Source: Choanephora cucurbitarum (lineage: Eukaryota; Mucoromycota; Mucoromycetes; Mucorales; Choanephoraceae). From it: 64,000 nucleotides of DNA. The stretch is taken from NCBI GenBank assembly GCA_025331435.1, contig JAIWNI010000002.1, positions 496,001 to 560,000 of the forward strand, written 5' to 3'. The notes beneath the pieces are model-generated. The model ran no database searches. It had not been told where the DNA came from and was given only the letters and a program-made list of their open reading frames with translations. This document shows positions 33,926 to 46,240 of this stretch, one piece after another. Each line of letters starts with the position of its first letter. The stretch's first letter is position 1. The translations under genes were made by a program, and so were the position numbers.

Positions 33926-34017
33926 TTTTACTGTGCTAATCTTTAAGTCAAAATGATGACTTCATATATCAGAGAAATTACAAGAAGGTGTATTAGAGTT
34001 AGATTAGCACAGTAAAA
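33926..34017. repeat. 17 bp perfect inverted repeat with 58 bp loop
   Basis: TTTTACTGTGCTAATCT at 33926-33942 is the exact reverse complement of 34001-34017. It lies about 130 bp upstream of the Num1-like start codon (33796, minus strand). It could be a very short non-autonomous element or a transcript hairpin. I see no target-site duplication. Confidence 0.8.
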
Positions 34018-35100
34018 TTGTTTCGTAAGTGCCTTAAGCTTTTCTTAAAGAGAAAAAATAAAAATAAAAAAAAAGAGATAAAGGAACAAAAAGAAAAGCA
34101 CAAAAAGTAAACAACTATATAGAAAATAAAGGGGAGAATGAATTAGGAACGAGGAAATTCAAAAAAATAAAGTGTTGTTAATTTTCGATGCTTTTTTAGG
34201 CACCAAGTCGTGACAGAAAGTATTTTGCCAATTTATCCCTCATTCTACTGTTCTTTATTGGTACACCTTTGGTCAAAACGGCGTCGCACTAAAAAAAAAT
34301 TAAGAAAAAAAAGTGTCGCAAACACTGTTTTCAGTTCAGTTTGGGATGTTTTGATATTATCCTAGGAAATTTTGAGAAAAAAAACTCTGAAACGTCGACA
34401 GAATTATGAGATTAGAAGAAAACACCATGAGACAATTGCTGAATACATTGAGACGAAATTCGTTGGCCGAATCTCTTGAAATGAAAAAGCACTAGCAGCT
34501 CTCAAGCCATTGGGTCTTGAACAGTGAACGATACCAATGTTTACCTCTTTTTGGTTGCAATTTGTCAAGGCTCGACTAGTTCACTAGCTTTTCAGTGAGT
34601 TAACTTCTCATGAAAATTTGTCTCGCTTGAACCGCATTGCTTATAGAATTAACGCTTTCTGCTTTTCAATCAGCTCACACTTGTTGAAGATTAAATACAC
34701 TCTAACAGGAATAGTGACGTCATTTATCTAGTCCAACCTCTCAAACTGTTCGATGTGTAAATGCAATATGTGGTTTGAGAAATAAAGTTTTTTTTTGGAC
34801 TTTGGTTTGTTGGGGAAAATAAGAATCAAAGGAACAAAAACAAAGGGAGTGGCTTGAGAAGCCCCTAAAAAAATAATGAAAACCCACTTGATTATTTTTC
34901 ATCTATAAAAGCATATGACAAAACGGGAGGTTTGACGAACAGCCGTTATTTATGAACAATGGACAAAACTCTATTAAATCGCACTTGAGGGAAAGAATTC
35001 GTTTAAGGTAAGAATGGTATTACAAGCCAAGAGAACATAGACTTACCAAACATCTTCTTTTTGGTTTTTTCTTTCTTAACAAAAGCGAAAAGGGAATTGC

Positions 35101-35421
35101 TCATTTGGTATTATCTATAAAAAGCGCTAAAAAAAAAAGGAGCCAAAAAGAACCAAAGGAGGTTGTCACTCGTGAATAATAAAAAAACGTTAGCTGAAAC
35201 AAATCATGAAATCTACAAAAATCTTGTGTCCCTGAAAGAACAGGCAAATTAGAGAAAACCCTTCTATTACCTGTATCTAGATATGCAGACATATTACGAA
35301 GCGTAGCATGCCGAAACATCATGAGCACTGATAGAATTAGCCAAAACACATAGAAGGTGTTGATTTCATCATCACATAGAAATCTTGATTTGCAATATGC
35401 TTGAGAGTGAGGGATAAGCAA
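35101..35421 (-). pseudogene. Isolated membrane-protein-like fragment, possibly MBOAT sterol acyltransferase-like
   Basis: A minus-strand frame of about 106 codons reads SRFLCDDEINTFYVFWLILS followed by a further hydrophobic stretch, LRNMSAYLDTG and a second hydrophobic segment. It could contain a small in-frame intron (35226-35264, GTAATA...TTTCAG). The start recalls the pre-transmembrane region of sterol O-acyltransferases, but no catalytic MBOAT region occurs nearby on this strand. It is most simply a gene relic; the family assignment is weak. Confidence 0.25.
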
Positions 35422-37638
35422 TACTAAATCCAGCTCTGACCCAAATTACACAAATTCGCACACAGACGAGTACTCAGATCGCATGCAGATGAACTCTCAG
35501 ATTCATTGCAATATTGGAACACTCTTCTGAATCATATGCAGTTAGTTGATATATAATAGTTGAATCTGACTTCACTGTACACTAAAATAGTTGCTTTGAT
35601 AAAACAACAGGGCTGATTTCATTGAAGTTATTGCCCTTACTGTACAAAATGCAGTCAGCATGTTGGAAAGAGCAAACGAACATGAGGGCATTACGAAAGC
35701 TTACTAATGAATGCTGTTTCTCATATCATGCGCAGAAAATTTCGGATATCTTTAGAGGCATAACAAACTTCGCCAAGTTGATTCATACTTCTGAAAACTC
35801 AGTAGATTCTGAACATCTTTAGTTTGAGCTTTATCAAGACAACGTCATAGCATTTATACACATATGATGAAATCCCAATGTCTTATAGCCTAATTAGAAG
35901 ATCCTTGTGTTTATCTTGCTTTGATCTTTTGAATATAAAAGGCCTCTTCCTTCTCAACAGCTTACAAAAATGTAAAACGGCTATCTATATCACCATATCA
36001 TTATTGAATTAGTTATACTTACCATACAATAATGTGTTAGAAATAGTTTGAACCGAGAAAGAGTACTGTGGAACAAATAAAAGAAGTGAGTCATAACAGT
36101 GTCAAAGAGAAAAAAGATATGTCAAAATCACTTAAAATAAACAAGACTTTGCAGCCTTTTTTTCTTATTTTTTTGTTGAACTGTTTACTGTGTTGTAAAG
36201 CTGTATTACTTCTATATAATTTGCAACTCTATAGGTGATGATATCTGCTGCAGCTGTTCGATTCAAAACTGCTTAATTTATGGACACACTTATTTTAAAG
36301 GTACAAGTGTATAGAGAAACAATCTTCGCCGACGCTTAGGCGCCACTTAATATTTGGTACAACTCTCAAACAAAGCAACTAATCTATTTCGAGAATTTTC
36401 ATATCATAAAAGTTGTATTAGATGTTTGGCTGCTCCTAAAAGTCTCCTTGATTGTCCTAGAAGTTGCAAGCTTTAGATATAGAAGAATGTATTTGTAAAC
36501 CACTCAATACAATTTGAGTAAATTGCAATAACTATTCTTTAAAAAGACATATTGAATTCATGTATTCAACGGTCTCTTTCTGACTACAAACAAGTAGCTA
36601 TCAGATTAGAGTCATTATATTCAAAACCTGTGAATCAGAATGAGAGCAGTTCATAGTCAATTAAGACTGTTTTGATTGATTCCCGCAATCAGCAGTACTG
36701 AAGCTTTCTTTCTCTGGTACTATAATAAGTGATTTAAGAGCATTGGGATCGGTTATACATTTTTAGATGAAACGAATTTTTGTTGAGCCAGGATATACAG
36801 TCAACAGAAGTATAAAAGACAGCTTAAATTTGAACAAGATAAACACAAACTGAAGTCGATCACTAAAAGGTTGTTTTTGCCAATCTTATGATTCATATCT
36901 TATGCCCAATCGATTTGGATTAAACTTTACTGTACAATCCTAAATAACCAAACTGTTCTTCATTCATAATTTATAGCTATCATTAGGCTTTAGGGAGCTT
37001 AATTTCCACAAGCTCTTATTCTTTTATTTTCAAAGCACAGGTATTACAATTGATATTCAAGGCATGAGTCGTACGCATACTGCATCATGTTAGTATTTGG
37101 TAACTACGGACACTACGTGACATCTTCTTCTTTTCTTCTCGATTTTCAATAACTACTCTCATCATGATCATTAACCGGCAAAAAGATTCTTTAGGGGGGC
37201 ACCTTTCATTGTATATTAGATTTGATTGAGATTTCAAATCTGTATTGCGTTCTGTTTAACATATGATGGGATACTCCTTTAATAAAATCTGAATGACATG
37301 TTAAAAAATCCTATATTTCCTAATAAATAATAAGCTGTTACATAAAGAAGTTTTTGATGAAGGACACTGTTTATGCTAAATGACATCGTGTTTTTTTTTA
37401 CTTTAGCTACTCTAGGCCTTCTAATTCAACCAAATGATCTAAACAGACTAAAATCAGATGTTTGATTACATTTTTCATGTGTTCAAGAATCACTCTTTTT
37501 GAATCCTTTGCCTTTCTTTTCAAGATGAGAACATAGAGAGGTTTTCAATCCCAAACTCAGGAAAAAATGTTTCTATGGATGGTTATATACATGTTTGATT
37601 TTACTTTATTGAATATCAAAAACAATTATAGGATAATT

Positions 37639-40012
37639 TTATTCTTCATCAGGCTCAAAGATCAAGCGATAGTTTTCTAGGATAGTCTTGACTACTCGCA
37701 CATGCCAATGAGTATCAGCCAACCTTTGTTCTTCTTGTTGCAAGCATTGTTCTTGTGAGCTTATAGATGATTGGTTACTGCTAGTTTCTCCTCCCATCAA
37801 AGTAATACCAAAAATGGTTGACAGATTTCCTGTTGTCATCTTGTTGAATTCTTGGCATTTCTGCACCCTATAAGTGTTCAATAGATCAGTATACTTATTT
37901 CAGTCAAGGTATACTCCAAATAAGGAAAGCAGAAAAGACTTACTTGTCAAGATGACACATCAAATACTTCAAAGTAGCGTAATGAGCATCAGGCAGATCA
38001 TTGATGATAGTATGTAAACCAAGGACACGCATACGCTCGTTTTCTATCTCTATAAAACAATAGCAAAAAAGAGAAAGAGAAAATCAGAATAAACACGGGA
38101 AACAGGATGGGATTAACACTTACTTGCTGCATTCATAAAGTGTTGGTAGGATGATCGAGGGAATAAAGGATCTGGCAATTCTCTAAACCATAGCTTCAGT
38201 AAACTTGTAACATTGTTAATATCTGCTGTGCCTTCATCTGTACTCAAATCAACTGCAGCACAATCTAAGCAATAAGAAGGATAAGATATCAGTATAACAT
38301 AAAGAAACGAAAACAAAAAAAAAGCATTCTATATATGATAGCGATTGGTATCTTTCAATTTACCTCTGTCAAAAGAATTCTTGAGTCTCTGAATATGTGT
38401 TCCTGTGCCTGAAACTCGATAGAGACCCTCGGTCTTCAAACCAGTTGATTCGATAGCCTCCACACACTTTGTCAAGAACAAAGGTACTTCATGCCCATCG
38501 CGCTGCATGAGTTTTGTCAAATCAACACTGAATACAGGATTAGGTCTTAAAATGCTCAAGGCAACTTGAGACTATCAATATGAAAAGTTAATATCTTGTG
38601 CTTATCACCTTTTTTTTTATAAAGAAATTTGAACCATAATAATTGAGTTCAGCTTACCATTGGATATTCTTTGTAAGGTATGTCTGCTTTCTTTAATCTT
38701 GGAGCATCTGCCCCAAACTCATTTACAATGTTGGCCATGTCTTGGACATGATGAATTTTCTCGCATAAAGATCTTAATCCAGTTCCTTGATCGTTATCCA
38801 ACGCATTACCATCTGCTGTGACAGCAACTTCATAAAAGTAAGAATAGCGAGCCAATTGATATCGAGTAGCGCCGCAACATTCATCACTGACACTCTTCAA
38901 ATGAGCAATATCGGATGGTAGCTGAGTCTGGAAGTATCCTTGTCGAGTTATGTTTGTTGTATTTAATTGATTTTTGTATACAGTCTGTGCTTGATTTGCT
39001 TTGGCACAAGAATCATCTACAATTTTTTGAAGCTGCAGTTGATTAAGGAGAGTGCAGCATTTCGTGTCAGTAATTGAGAAAAAACAATCAATTCTCAATC
39101 TTAAACTACCTGTGCTGGTGTTTTGTTGCTCTTAAACAAGCCAGACTTTTTGGGCATATATTCTGATTCATTTGTGTTTTTGGTCAAGATAGCCTTCTCC
39201 CATTCTTCACTTAGTGATTCGTATTTGACTTTGCTCTTTAGTAAGAAATAAGTCAACGATTTCTAATACCTCATCTTGCTTCGTAAATTACCTTTTCCAA
39301 CGCAATCTCTGAATCCAATCTGTTTCTATCGTGTCGGTTTCCTTGCTCCTTAGCTGCTTTTCTGTTTTTTTCTGTGTCCTTATATACAATTTGCAAGTCA
39401 TCCGCAACCTCGGAAATGTCACCTGAAAATTTCACTCTTTGTTCTCCAATCGTTTCGTGCACTTTTAAAAACCGAGTCCAAACAGTTCCATACGAGCTAA
39501 AGACAATGAAAAAAGAAACCCCCTCCTGTTGTCAATTATTGTTCCTGAATTTGACCAAATGTCATTACACAAACCTTTTTTTGGTATGTGCTTTTTCGTA
39601 AGATTCATGCATGGATTGTGATAGCTTCATAAGTTGCTTGCCGTACTCTTTCTCGATAGCAGCTCTTTTCTCTAAAAAGGTAACAACATCCTATCAATAA
39701 TACAATGAGCTTCCAGTACCGTTTAAGAAATCCTGTCATTGTTTACTTTTGTGGCTTGCAAGTCTTGCTTCACTTTATCCAACAAACACTGAAATCCCCC
39801 CTATATATACAATATGAGTTTTAGAGATCTGCTATTTGAGAATCTTCTTAAATCAAAATTACCTCTACATCTACTAGTTTATCGGTAACTTCGCTGTCAG
39901 CTTCTGTCAGAGTAGTTGTCAAGGGTTTAGGGCCTGAAGCCATATCCATATTGTTATCTGAAATATTGTTGTCAGAGAATGTTTGAGGTACGTTTTCTTC
40001 GACTGTCAACAT
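37639..40012 (-). CDS. F-BAR plus RhoGAP protein, Rgd1-like (569 aa, 10 exons)
   Basis: Exons in transcript order: 40012-39863, 39800-39747, 39690-39575, 39496-39292, 39235-39110, 39032-38658, 38571-38364, 38264-38124, 38049-37944, 37867-37639; total 1710 nt. An F-BAR domain (about 45-300) is marked by GGFQCLLDKVKQDLQ, TFLEKRAAIEKEYGKQL and KSKVKYESLSEEWEKA and should bind curved membrane. A RhoGAP domain follows (about 355-555) with the arginine finger in EGLYRVSG (R394) and SLLKLWFRELPDPLFP. Proteins of this build (yeast Rgd1) inactivate Rho3/Rho4-type GTPases and help polarised growth and wall stress responses. Ten exons in 2.4 kb, with exons as small as 54 nt, explain the broken open frames. 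I recognise no other domain. Confidence 0.92.
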
Positions 40013-40600
40013 AGTATGCTAAAACGGGAACAATAGACTAAAAGTATATGGCAACAATAAAAAAAAAGATTAACTAAAGAGAGATAAAAGTTAAAAAAAA
40101 AAGAGGAAGAAGAAAGGAAATAAAGTCATACCTCAAGAAGCTTAATATAATTTCTTGCACATTGTTTTAAATAGGTACAACGATACACAGGCAATCTGAT
40201 GTTACACGGCAATTTTATTAATTTCTTTTTAGTTCATGATCATGCAAACATAGTTCTTATATACAGCGCGCTCAGTCTCTCTCTTGATCCTTTAGGAGGG
40301 AAGCCTCTTGCCAGTGGCACGAATATCAAGACCTCATAGAGCTCAAATACAGGGACAACCACGTGTGCTTAAGATTTGAGTTAGTAACTGATGGTTTTGA
40401 TTTGTCTGTCAAAGGGTATTTGACAGATGGATGAAAATGTATTTTAAGCTTTTCTTGTCTTTAATTATTAAGATGGTTCACTCACGTATTTCAGCTTAGC
40501 TCACAACTGAATGATTAAAGATCTCAAAGCTATAAGCAATATATGCTCTTAATGCATCAGTTACCTGGTTCTATGGCTTTATTTTACAGTAGCAAATACT
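40013..40600. other. Intergenic between RhoGAP and AAA genes
   Basis: This is the promoter of the RhoGAP gene and the 3' flank of the AAA gene, both on the minus strand. I see no gene. Confidence 0.5.
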
Positions 40601-43074
40601 CTATTTAAACTGCCTATGTCTTAAACGTTCGTAGACATCTAGGTTTCCCTGAAGGACTTGGTTCTCCGCTCTTTCACAAATAGATGTCAGTACATTCTGA
40701 ATGTGGCTGTTTGCAATGTATTCGGTGTTCAGATTGTCTCTCAAGGCAACAGTACCAGCCTCTCTATAGTATAGATAAATATGTATATGCACATTTTTTT
40801 TCTTACATGAACAGTATGTTTACATTGTAAATGTACATTACCTAAACAAGTTTTCCAAGTCTGCACCAGTGCAAAATTCTGTCTGTTTAGCCAACTCTTC
40901 TGGATGAATGTCGTCTGCTACTGAAGTCCTTTTCATAATGGTGTTAATAATATCAATGCGATCAGCAAGACTTGGCAGTTCAATATAGACTAACTGGTCT
41001 AGACGCCCTGGACGAAGGATAGCATCATCAATTTGATCTGGTCTATTTGTACATCCAATAACAACTACACCTTGTCTTCCCTCTACACCATCCATTTCGT
41101 TCAGCAGCGTACTCAGTACACGCTCATTGACGCCGCCTCCACCATTGCCCATATCAAACCCTCTTTTTGTTCCAATGGCATCCATCTCGTCAATAAAAAT
41201 CAAACAGGGTGATATACGCTTAGCAGTAGCGAAAATCTTGCGAAGTCTGCTTTCAGTTTCACCTAAATATTTTGAGAATATTTCAGGCCTTAATGCACGA
41301 AAAGATTAGACGTCTAGATAGTACTGTATTGTTGTCCTTTTTCTTTCTCCTTTCTTGGGATTTCTCATTGAGATGCGTTCCTATGATTCCAACACTTACC
41401 CTTTGATGGAGATAACGTTCATCATTGATTCAGATACCAAGGCCTGAACCAATGCTGTCTTGCCGCAGCCAGAAGGCCCATACAAAAGCAAGCCTGAAGG
41501 AGGCTTGATACCGAGTTTTTTAAAGACTTCAGGCTGTAGTAAGGGTAACAAAACGGCCTGTTTGATTTTGTCTTTCACAGCCTGATATCCACCTAAATCA
41601 TTCCATGTCCGCTTAGGCATGGTGGATTCAATTTGTTCTAGTTGCTTTTGAGACGGCTTATATGTATCCAATGCATATTCAATATCTGTCCATTCTAAAA
41701 AAGACAGACTGTTGGGTTCCAAGGAAAGCTCTTTAAACTGATCTACAACATCTCTGGATCTCATGGACTTTAGCTTTGCTAGTCGAATCAGCCTTTCTAA
41801 ATCTCGTGCAACATAACCAGATGTTCTCTAATAATTAAAAGGGGTCCACATTAATGAAAATCTTTTTTTGGTAAAACCAGAAAAAAAACTAACCAAACTG
41901 ATCTGCGTTATGTGATCATCCATCGAATCTTCTTCATTTGACCCTTTTAGCTTAGTGCTATTCAGAAAGTAAGTCAACAATTGCTTTCGTTGTGGTCTAA
42001 TAGGATATGCATGCAAATGTTTTATGCGAAGAAATCAATGAGTTGCATATTTTAAATCATTCAATAAAGCAACACATACAGAGAGGGTATTGGCAATAGC
42101 ATGTGCTGTCTAAAAATATCTGTTTTACGGTATGCATCTGGTAGTTGCTTCAGGTCACGTGCTATTCCAATCAGATTAATTGGCGCTTTGGAACTGCTTA
42201 TTTTATCCACACATGCAGAGATAATGGATGTGATCGTCTTTAACTTTTCCCCAGCATACTTTGGATTCAGTAGGTCCAAATCATGCAAGACGATTAGCGA
42301 AGGTATGGCTGCTTGGCTTACATTCTTAATCAAAAGAGACAGTGGATTATAGGTCTTGAAGCTATCCAAGCCATACTCTTCATCACTAAATGATAGTAAC
42401 TCATGACAAGAGAGTTCATGAATAGCACAAGAGAGGACACGACTCACACGCCTATAGAGATCTTTTAGCGAGTATATAAGAATTATAGCAAAATACTATT
42501 ACCTTATCAGCCATGATTTCCCTACACCTGATGCTCCATGAATCAGAACAGATTTAGCGACAGGAATATTGAGTTGAGAATATGCTCCTGAACTTTCAAA
42601 AGAACTGCGAATCATGTCAGTTAGACTAGTGATATAAATGTCTTTTTGTTCTGCCATCGTTAAGGGGTCACAAGATCTTGGTTGCTGAAAGCTGTATTCA
42701 GTAGATCGTCCGGCTTTCTGTGAGATTCCTTCAACTTCGATGATTATGCAAGTGATGTTGTTACCACATATATTCCATTCAGCACGATCTCCTTTTTTCA
42801 ACTATAATATGCGATCAACCAAACTGATCATTGTCAACAAGATTTCAGTACAAACCACACGTCCATATAAACGTCTTTGGACCAAGTGCTTTATTGAACA
42901 AGTAATCAAAGATTTTGTGTGAATCTCGATGTCGATCTTTGTGGCAAACAAATTTGGCTCTGCATTATCAATGCGTTGATAACCCATTATCTTAATAATG
43001 TGTTGTTTGGGAAAAGCCAAGGTAATGCAGAATCTGTTTGACTTTGTAAATTCGGACACATTTTTGAGACTCAT
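40601..43074 (-). CDS. Tandem (type II) AAA ATPase, Cdc48/AFG2-like (676 aa, 7 exons)
   Basis: Exons in transcript order: 43074-42856, 42801-42503, 42451-42080, 41996-41894, 41827-41400, 41288-40842, 40763-40601; total 2031 nt. The second AAA domain is canonical: WNDLGGYQAVKDKIKQAVL, Walker A GPSGCGKT (K454), Walker B CLIFIDEMDAI (D507, E508), and GCTNRPDQIDDAILRPGRLD with arginine fingers. The first domain keeps Walker A (GASGVGKS, K168), but its Walker B reads LIVLHDLDLL, without the usual acidic pair, so it is probably non-hydrolysing. An N-domain of about 140 residues precedes it. D2 is closest to AFG2/SPATA5-type ATPases of ribosome biogenesis. The degenerate D1 (HDLDLL) also recalls Pex1. 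A substrate cannot be assigned. The ATG at 43074 is the first in frame after an upstream stop. Confidence 0.82.
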
Positions 43075-44905
43075 CCAAGACTACCAATTCACCTTCAGAT
43101 TGATTCTGTTATTAAAGATACTTAACAAATTCAGTTAACCACTACATGCATTGATAATCTCGAAAGAAAAAGCATTGAATCTACTCGTCATTTTTCTTGA
43201 TCATATAATTCAACTGAGGACTTTAATACATTCTTGCTACTGAGGTTTTCTTTCGAATTGAAAGATAGTTTGTAGCTCTATCTGCAATACTATGACAACA
43301 ACCGAGGTAGTCTTCACATTTAAGCAGTTTTAGATGGTTAAAGAGTCTAAATTGTGGCGATTGGCTCATGCTTGCATGGGGCTATGAAAACGCCTTTTTT
43401 TAGGAAGCATAAGAAAAAAATTAAGCATGAAGAATGTCTATCATAGCAATCTTTTCCTTTTTAGAAAAGAATAAACGAAAGTGCGGCATACGCAATCTTA
43501 CATTTATTAAAATTAAGATAATTCATTTGTTACCTTTCTTCTGCAATTGCGTATCAGTTAGTCGAATTGTTAGATAAAATATACCAGGCTAGCATTAAAG
43601 AGAAATTGGCCAACAAAAATATATTCTGATATTGCGACACCAAGAGTATTCAAAGCAATAAAATAACATTTAATGTAAGGACCATCTGTTACACACACAG
43701 TAATTTCCTCTTTAGCCTAGTACATTTTCTGATTCACTTATATATGGTGATAGTGCAACTTTGTATAGCAGGCTGCTCCGAGTAGAGTAGTAATAATAAC
43801 ACTTGTACCAACTTGTTGATGAGGCTGGTACAGAGAGCAGTAGTGGTTGTAGCGCATGCAACCGAAAGTAATGGTGGTGGCAACCTAGAACATCTTGCTA
43901 AATAAAGGATTGGAGACTATCTTTACATGTTTTTTCTAGTCATAAGGAAATAGAAGGTGTTTTGTATGAAGGTCCCAAATATGAGAGATAAAGATTGTAT
44001 AGGCTTATCATATTTCACTTCTAGTATGCTTCGATATATTCACGAAGCTATTGTAAAGCTAAATAACTTTTACTGCTAGTGCAACTTTCTAATGATGTAT
44101 CAAAGCAAGGTTATTGTGCGATAAAAGATTTGTATAACTTAATATTAATATTGTTTTCAGCGAAGAGATTTCTTGTTAAAACAGTGCTCAATATCATAAC
44201 TTAATAGACAGTGCGTCTTACTCAATTAGAATTGAGAAAGACTATTGTTCTATTTAGGACTCAATTAAGCAACTTATAGTGTGTCTTTGTTCTTGGAAAT
44301 ATAAGTTAAGACTAGTGTGAAGATGTGCATTCTTTTGAATAGTATGCTTAATTTCTTAAGATATTGTTTCAACAGAGATTTTATATTTAATCTGATAATA
44401 TGATCTAAGACTATAGACCTGTTGTTCAGATCAAAATAAAATAAAGAAAAGAATAGTTTCTAAAAAAAGGGTAAAGAAATAAAATAAGTGTACGCTATGA
44501 AAGGTATTTGTAGGATAAAAGGTGAGATAATTGTTTGTTTGGAAACGAAAACGGATAGATATTTATATTTGTAAATTGAAACTCAATATGGTCGAGGTGA
44601 TAAAGGTTTTCGAAAGAAACAGAGCCTAGGAACAGGAGCGAAGCTAAAACTACTCTAAAAAAAAACACTTAATATTGGTCCCTGCAGCCGTTTTATGATG
44701 AAGAAGAATAAATGCATAGGACATGTTAAATAATTGTGTCCAACAAACAATCAACTATCCATCCAATTTACTACACCGATCAAAAATCAAAGATGTCATG
44801 ACATCCCATGATGCATTTGGCATCACTCAAAACGTATTTTCCGTACAAAACGCAAAATCAGCGTCATTTGTGACTCGTTGTTGAAAGAAAAGTGTGCGAT
44901 TACTA
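43075..44905. other. 1.8 kb intergenic, no gene seen
   Basis: AT-rich sequence without credible coding frames. It ends at TA (44904-44905), the target duplication of the Tc1-type element. Confidence 0.55.
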
Positions 44906-46238
44906 CAGTCACCCAAAGAAAGTTTTGTGGGATTTCAAAATCCGAAAACTATTGATGAAGGTTCCTCCTTCGAACATTACTATACAAACTCTTTTTATTT
45001 CTAATAAACTGCAAATAAAAACAATTAGAATGTCTCGCTTGACTCCTGAAACAAGAATTAAGATTGTTGAACGCAAAAATTTAGGCCATTCCTACGCCCA
45101 AATAGCTCGCGATCTCCAACTTTCACCTGAAACTGTAAGACGAACTTGCCACAACTTCGAATCTCGAGGTACCGTTCACTCTTTGAAAGCCTCTGGACGT
45201 CCAAAAGCGATCAACGATAGAGTTAAGGTTATCTTGAAGAGAGCTGTGAAGCAAGACCGGACTAGAACACTTATGCAACTCCAACAGGAGTTACCTACCA
45301 AAGTTTCCACCCTCACCATCTCCAAGGCACTTCATGAGATGAACCTCAGAAGTAGGGTAGCCACAAAAAAACCTTTTATAAGTGATGTGAACAGAGCAAA
45401 GAGGCTCAACTTTGCAAAACAGCATAAGGATTGGACAGTTGACCAGTGGAAGCAGGTCATTTTCTCTGATGAGTCTTCATTTGAGGTTGGTAAAGATCCG
45501 AAGAAGGTAAAAGTATGGAGAGAACCCGGGGAGAGATACAAACCAGAATGCGTGCAACCATCGTTTAGTAGTGGTAGGACTACCTACATGGTATGGGGTG
45601 CTATTTGTGGTGATAGGAAGTCGCGTTTGGTGATTTTCCCCATACATAAGGTGAAATCTGCAGAGATGATCCAGTATGTCTATCAACCGGTGTTGCTGGA
45701 CTTTTATCGAAGTGTTCCCGGCGCTGTTTTGATGGAAGACAATGCACGACCACACACATCAAAAGAGTCCAGTAGTTGGAAAATATCCAATGGTATTGAG
45801 AAGTTATGCTGGCCTCCTCAATCACCAGATCTCAATCCTATTGAGAATATATGGATGAGAATGAAAGGATTCTTCCATGAAGAATGGATCAACTTTCGTG
45901 GAAGAAAAAACCATGAAGATATGCTCCACGATGCTTGGAACAAAGTATCTATAGATGAAATCAATCGGCTCATTGAAAGCATGCCCAGGCGCATGCAAGA
46001 AGTGATTAATGCTAAAGGGGGCCCTACAAAATATTAGTGCTCTAATAAAAACATTTTAATATATTGAATACATTTCTTTTGTTTCCAAAGCAAAACTGAA
46101 GTTTACATTCAAGGATATTTATTCTTAAATTGTGAGTTGCTTAATGACTAAACGAAAGTTTTAAGGCTAACATAGTCATGATCGTTGAGAAGACCATGTC
46201 GGGTTTTGAAATCCCACAAAACTTTCTTTGGGTGACTG
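44906..46238 (+). mobile_element. Complete Tc1/mariner-type DNA transposon (1333 bp)
   Basis: The termini are inverted repeats starting CAGTCACCCAAAGAAAG; 35 bp match perfectly and about 39 of 40 match overall. Each end is flanked by TA (44904-44905 and 46239-46240), the standard duplication of this superfamily. The single transposase gene (45030-46037) is open. Matching termini, intact target duplication and intact catalytic residues indicate a recent and possibly active copy. Confidence 0.96.
45030..46037 (+). CDS. Tc1-type transposase, DD34E (335 aa)
   Basis: I start at MSRLTPETRIKIVERKNLGH (45030) because the frame upstream (from 44892) runs through the terminal repeat. An N-terminal paired-like helix-turn-helix (about 5-55, YAQIARDLQLSPETVRRTC) and a GRPKA hook precede a second DNA-binding domain (about 65-115). 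The catalytic core has VIFSDESSF (D147), VLMEDNARPH (D237) and SPDLNPIENIW (E272). The spacing of 34 residues between D237 and E272 is the Tc1 pattern. No stop or frameshift interrupts the protein, and the length is normal for Tc1-type transposases. Confidence 0.96.
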   Translation: MSRLTPETRIKIVERKNLGHSYAQIARDLQLSPETVRRTCHNFESRGTVHSLKASGRPKAINDRVKVILKRAVKQDRTRTLMQLQQELPTKVSTLTISKALHEMNLRSRVATKKPFISDVNRAKRLNFAKQHKDWTVDQWKQVIFSDESSFEVGKDPKKVKVWREPGERYKPECVQPSFSSGRTTYMVWGAICGDRKSRLVIFPIHKVKSAEMIQYVYQPVLLDFYRSVPGAVLMEDNARPHTSKESSSWKISNGIEKLCWPPQSPDLNPIENIWMRMKGFFHEEWINFRGRKNHEDMLHDAWNKVSIDEINRLIESMPRRMQEVINAKGGPTKY

Positions 46239-46240
46239 TA

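Larger units (their letters stand above)
33797..37638. other. 3.8 kb gene-poor interval
   Basis: The proximal part is the Num1-like promoter. A 17 bp perfect inverted repeat and a membrane-protein-like fragment are listed separately. The rest (35422-37638) is AT-rich, with short open frames that match nothing I recognise. The last stretch before 37639 is the 3' flank of the RhoGAP gene. Confidence 0.5.
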
